Shown piece after piece: positions 63,544-64,000 of a stretch of 64,000 nucleotides of DNA (the stretch's first letter is position 1; every line of letters begins with the position of its first letter). The position numbers and the translations under genes were made by a program. This DNA is from Burkholderia cepacia (GTDB lineage: Bacteria > Pseudomonadota > Gammaproteobacteria > Burkholderiales > Burkholderiaceae), in the NCBI RefSeq assembly GCF_029962485.1, contig NZ_CP073638.1, positions 2,852,001 to 2,916,000 of the forward strand, in the 5' to 3' direction. The notes below the pieces were generated by a model that searched no databases, was not told the DNA's origin, and saw nothing but the letters and a program-made list of their open reading frames with translations.

Positions 63544-63882
63544 TCACCCGTCATCCGCCTTCGCCTGCAGATCCTTCAGCCCCTGGATCACGACCAGCAG
63601 CGCGCGCCCGTGCTCGTCCGACCCGTCCCACGCGTCGACGATCGCGTCGCGCAGCAGGTCGTTGTAACGACGGCGCGACGGCTCCGTATCGACTCCATAG
63701 AAACTGCATAGCTTGTTGAATGGCGCGCTGCGGCGCAGCCGCCGTCCATTCGATAGCCGCAGGCGCGATACGGTCGGTTGGCTGACCCCGGAAAGTCGCG
63801 CAATTTCGCTTGACGAGCGTGTATCTGCCATCAGGCGGCGCAACAGGTCTTGAACGGGAAAATCTTGGTCCGGGGCTTCCAT
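63544..63882 (-). CDS. Small helix-turn-helix DNA-binding protein
   Basis: A 112-aa protein with an N-terminal helix-turn-helix (about residues 12-50; RSSSEIARLSGVSQPTVSRL), similar to lambda-repressor/Cro-type domains. It continues with RRSAPFNKLCSFYGVD and a helical C-terminus (LLVVIQGLKDLQAKADDG). ATG at 63882 was chosen because TATAAT (63895-63890 on the minus strand) ends 7 bases before it, implying a leaderless message; an ATG at 63891 falls inside that -10 box. No phage genes accompany it in the window. Function unknown; autoregulation is plausible. Confidence 0.65.
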   Translation of the reverse strand: MEAPDQDFPVQDLLRRLMADTRSSSEIARLSGVSQPTVSRLRLSNGRRLRRSAPFNKLCSFYGVDTEPSRRRYNDLLRDAIVDAWDGSDEHGRALLVVIQGLKDLQAKADDG

Positions 63883-63889
63883 GCGATGC

Positions 63890-63919
63890 ATTATACCTAT
63901 ACAGTTACGGCTGTTGAAT
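63890..63919 (-). promoter_or_regulatory. Candidate promoter of the HTH gene
   Basis: TATAAT at 63895-63890 (minus strand) is a perfect -10 hexamer. A weak -35-like TTCAAC lies about 17 bases upstream. The predicted start of transcription coincides with the ATG at 63882, so the message would have no leader. Confidence 0.5.
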
Positions 63920-64000
63920 GGGCTTGCTGTCACCAGCGAGGCTGTATCCCGAGAAAGTTGATGACACTGAAACACCTCCCACCCACGTTCTGCTGGACCA
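63920..64000. other. Window end, no feature seen
   Basis: The last 80 bases upstream of the HTH gene contain no recognisable gene start or RNA gene. Confidence 0.4.

Noticed and set aside
63255..63719. A 154-codon plus-strand frame and several minus-strand frames near the window end
   Set aside because: Rich in Arg, Cys and Pro without motifs, and partly antisense to the HTH gene, which has better support.

Overview
The window looks like a piece of a Burkholderia replicon, most likely a secondary chromosome of a Burkholderia cepacia complex species. The basis is very high G+C with strong GC3 bias, tightly overlapping operons, hopanoid genes, DUF4148 proteins, GlxA/AraC regulators beside choline and sarcosine genes, and an overall metabolic and transport gene content. 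This is inference from gene content; no rRNA, tRNA, CRISPR array, phage or recognisable transposase gene was seen.

Layout. 1-4917: choline uptake (choV, choW, a GlxA-type regulator, choX), interrupted by a 289-bp nested-palindrome element. 5128-13359: small unlinked units: a TRIC/UPF0126 membrane protein; a PACE efflux pump with a divergent LysR regulator; a beta-propeller protein with a MoaD/ThiS-like partner; an LpxO/AspH-like hydroxylase; two DUF4148 secreted proteins; a cytochrome b561; and a QseBC-like two-component system. 13655-16322: a small membrane protein followed by hpnI-hpnL (hopanoid modification). 16351-23264: one co-directional acid-sugar operon on the minus strand (GntR regulator, ltnD, otnK, otnC, MFS transporter, otnI, denD), converting L-threonate and D-erythronate to dihydroxyacetone phosphate. 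23497-26869: two tandem paralogous alpha/beta hydrolases and a divergent winged-helix/TPR regulator. 26917-35295: a SouR-like GlxA regulator divergent from sdaA-soxBDAG-folB-like, which turns sarcosine into glycine plus a one-carbon unit and serine into pyruvate. 35758-37916: an old yellow enzyme and its divergent LysR regulator. 38004-42704: a lytic transglycosylase and a four-gene ABC transporter in the osmF-yehYXW order. 42871-49065: a 2-hydroxyacid dehydrogenase, a Nudix hydrolase, a second nested-palindrome element, an X-Pro peptidase/CocE-like lipoprotein, an orphan 269-aa protein and an unpaired LolC/E-like permease. 49348-57816: the alpha-2-macroglobulin / PBP1C pair. 57893-63882: a GNAT enzyme, a soluble chemoreceptor, a sedolisin (S53) protease, about 1 kb without a convincing gene, and a small HTH protein with a possibly leaderless promoter.

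How the genes fit together. Three segments (cho, sox, osmF/yeh) concern quaternary amines: uptake of choline or betaines, and terminal degradation through sarcosine. The bet and betaine-demethylase genes that would join them are not here. The acid-sugar operon is a self-contained catabolic unit with its own regulator and transporter.

Most unusual signal. Two non-coding elements (2473-2761 and 44232-44430) share a nearly identical core of about 60 bases. In each, the core is enclosed by two nested, perfectly complementary arm pairs. The outer arms are exactly 33 nt in both copies, but much of the arm sequence differs between copies while pairing stays perfect. This suggests a dispersed structured element, mobile or RNA-based, whose fold rather than arm sequence is maintained.
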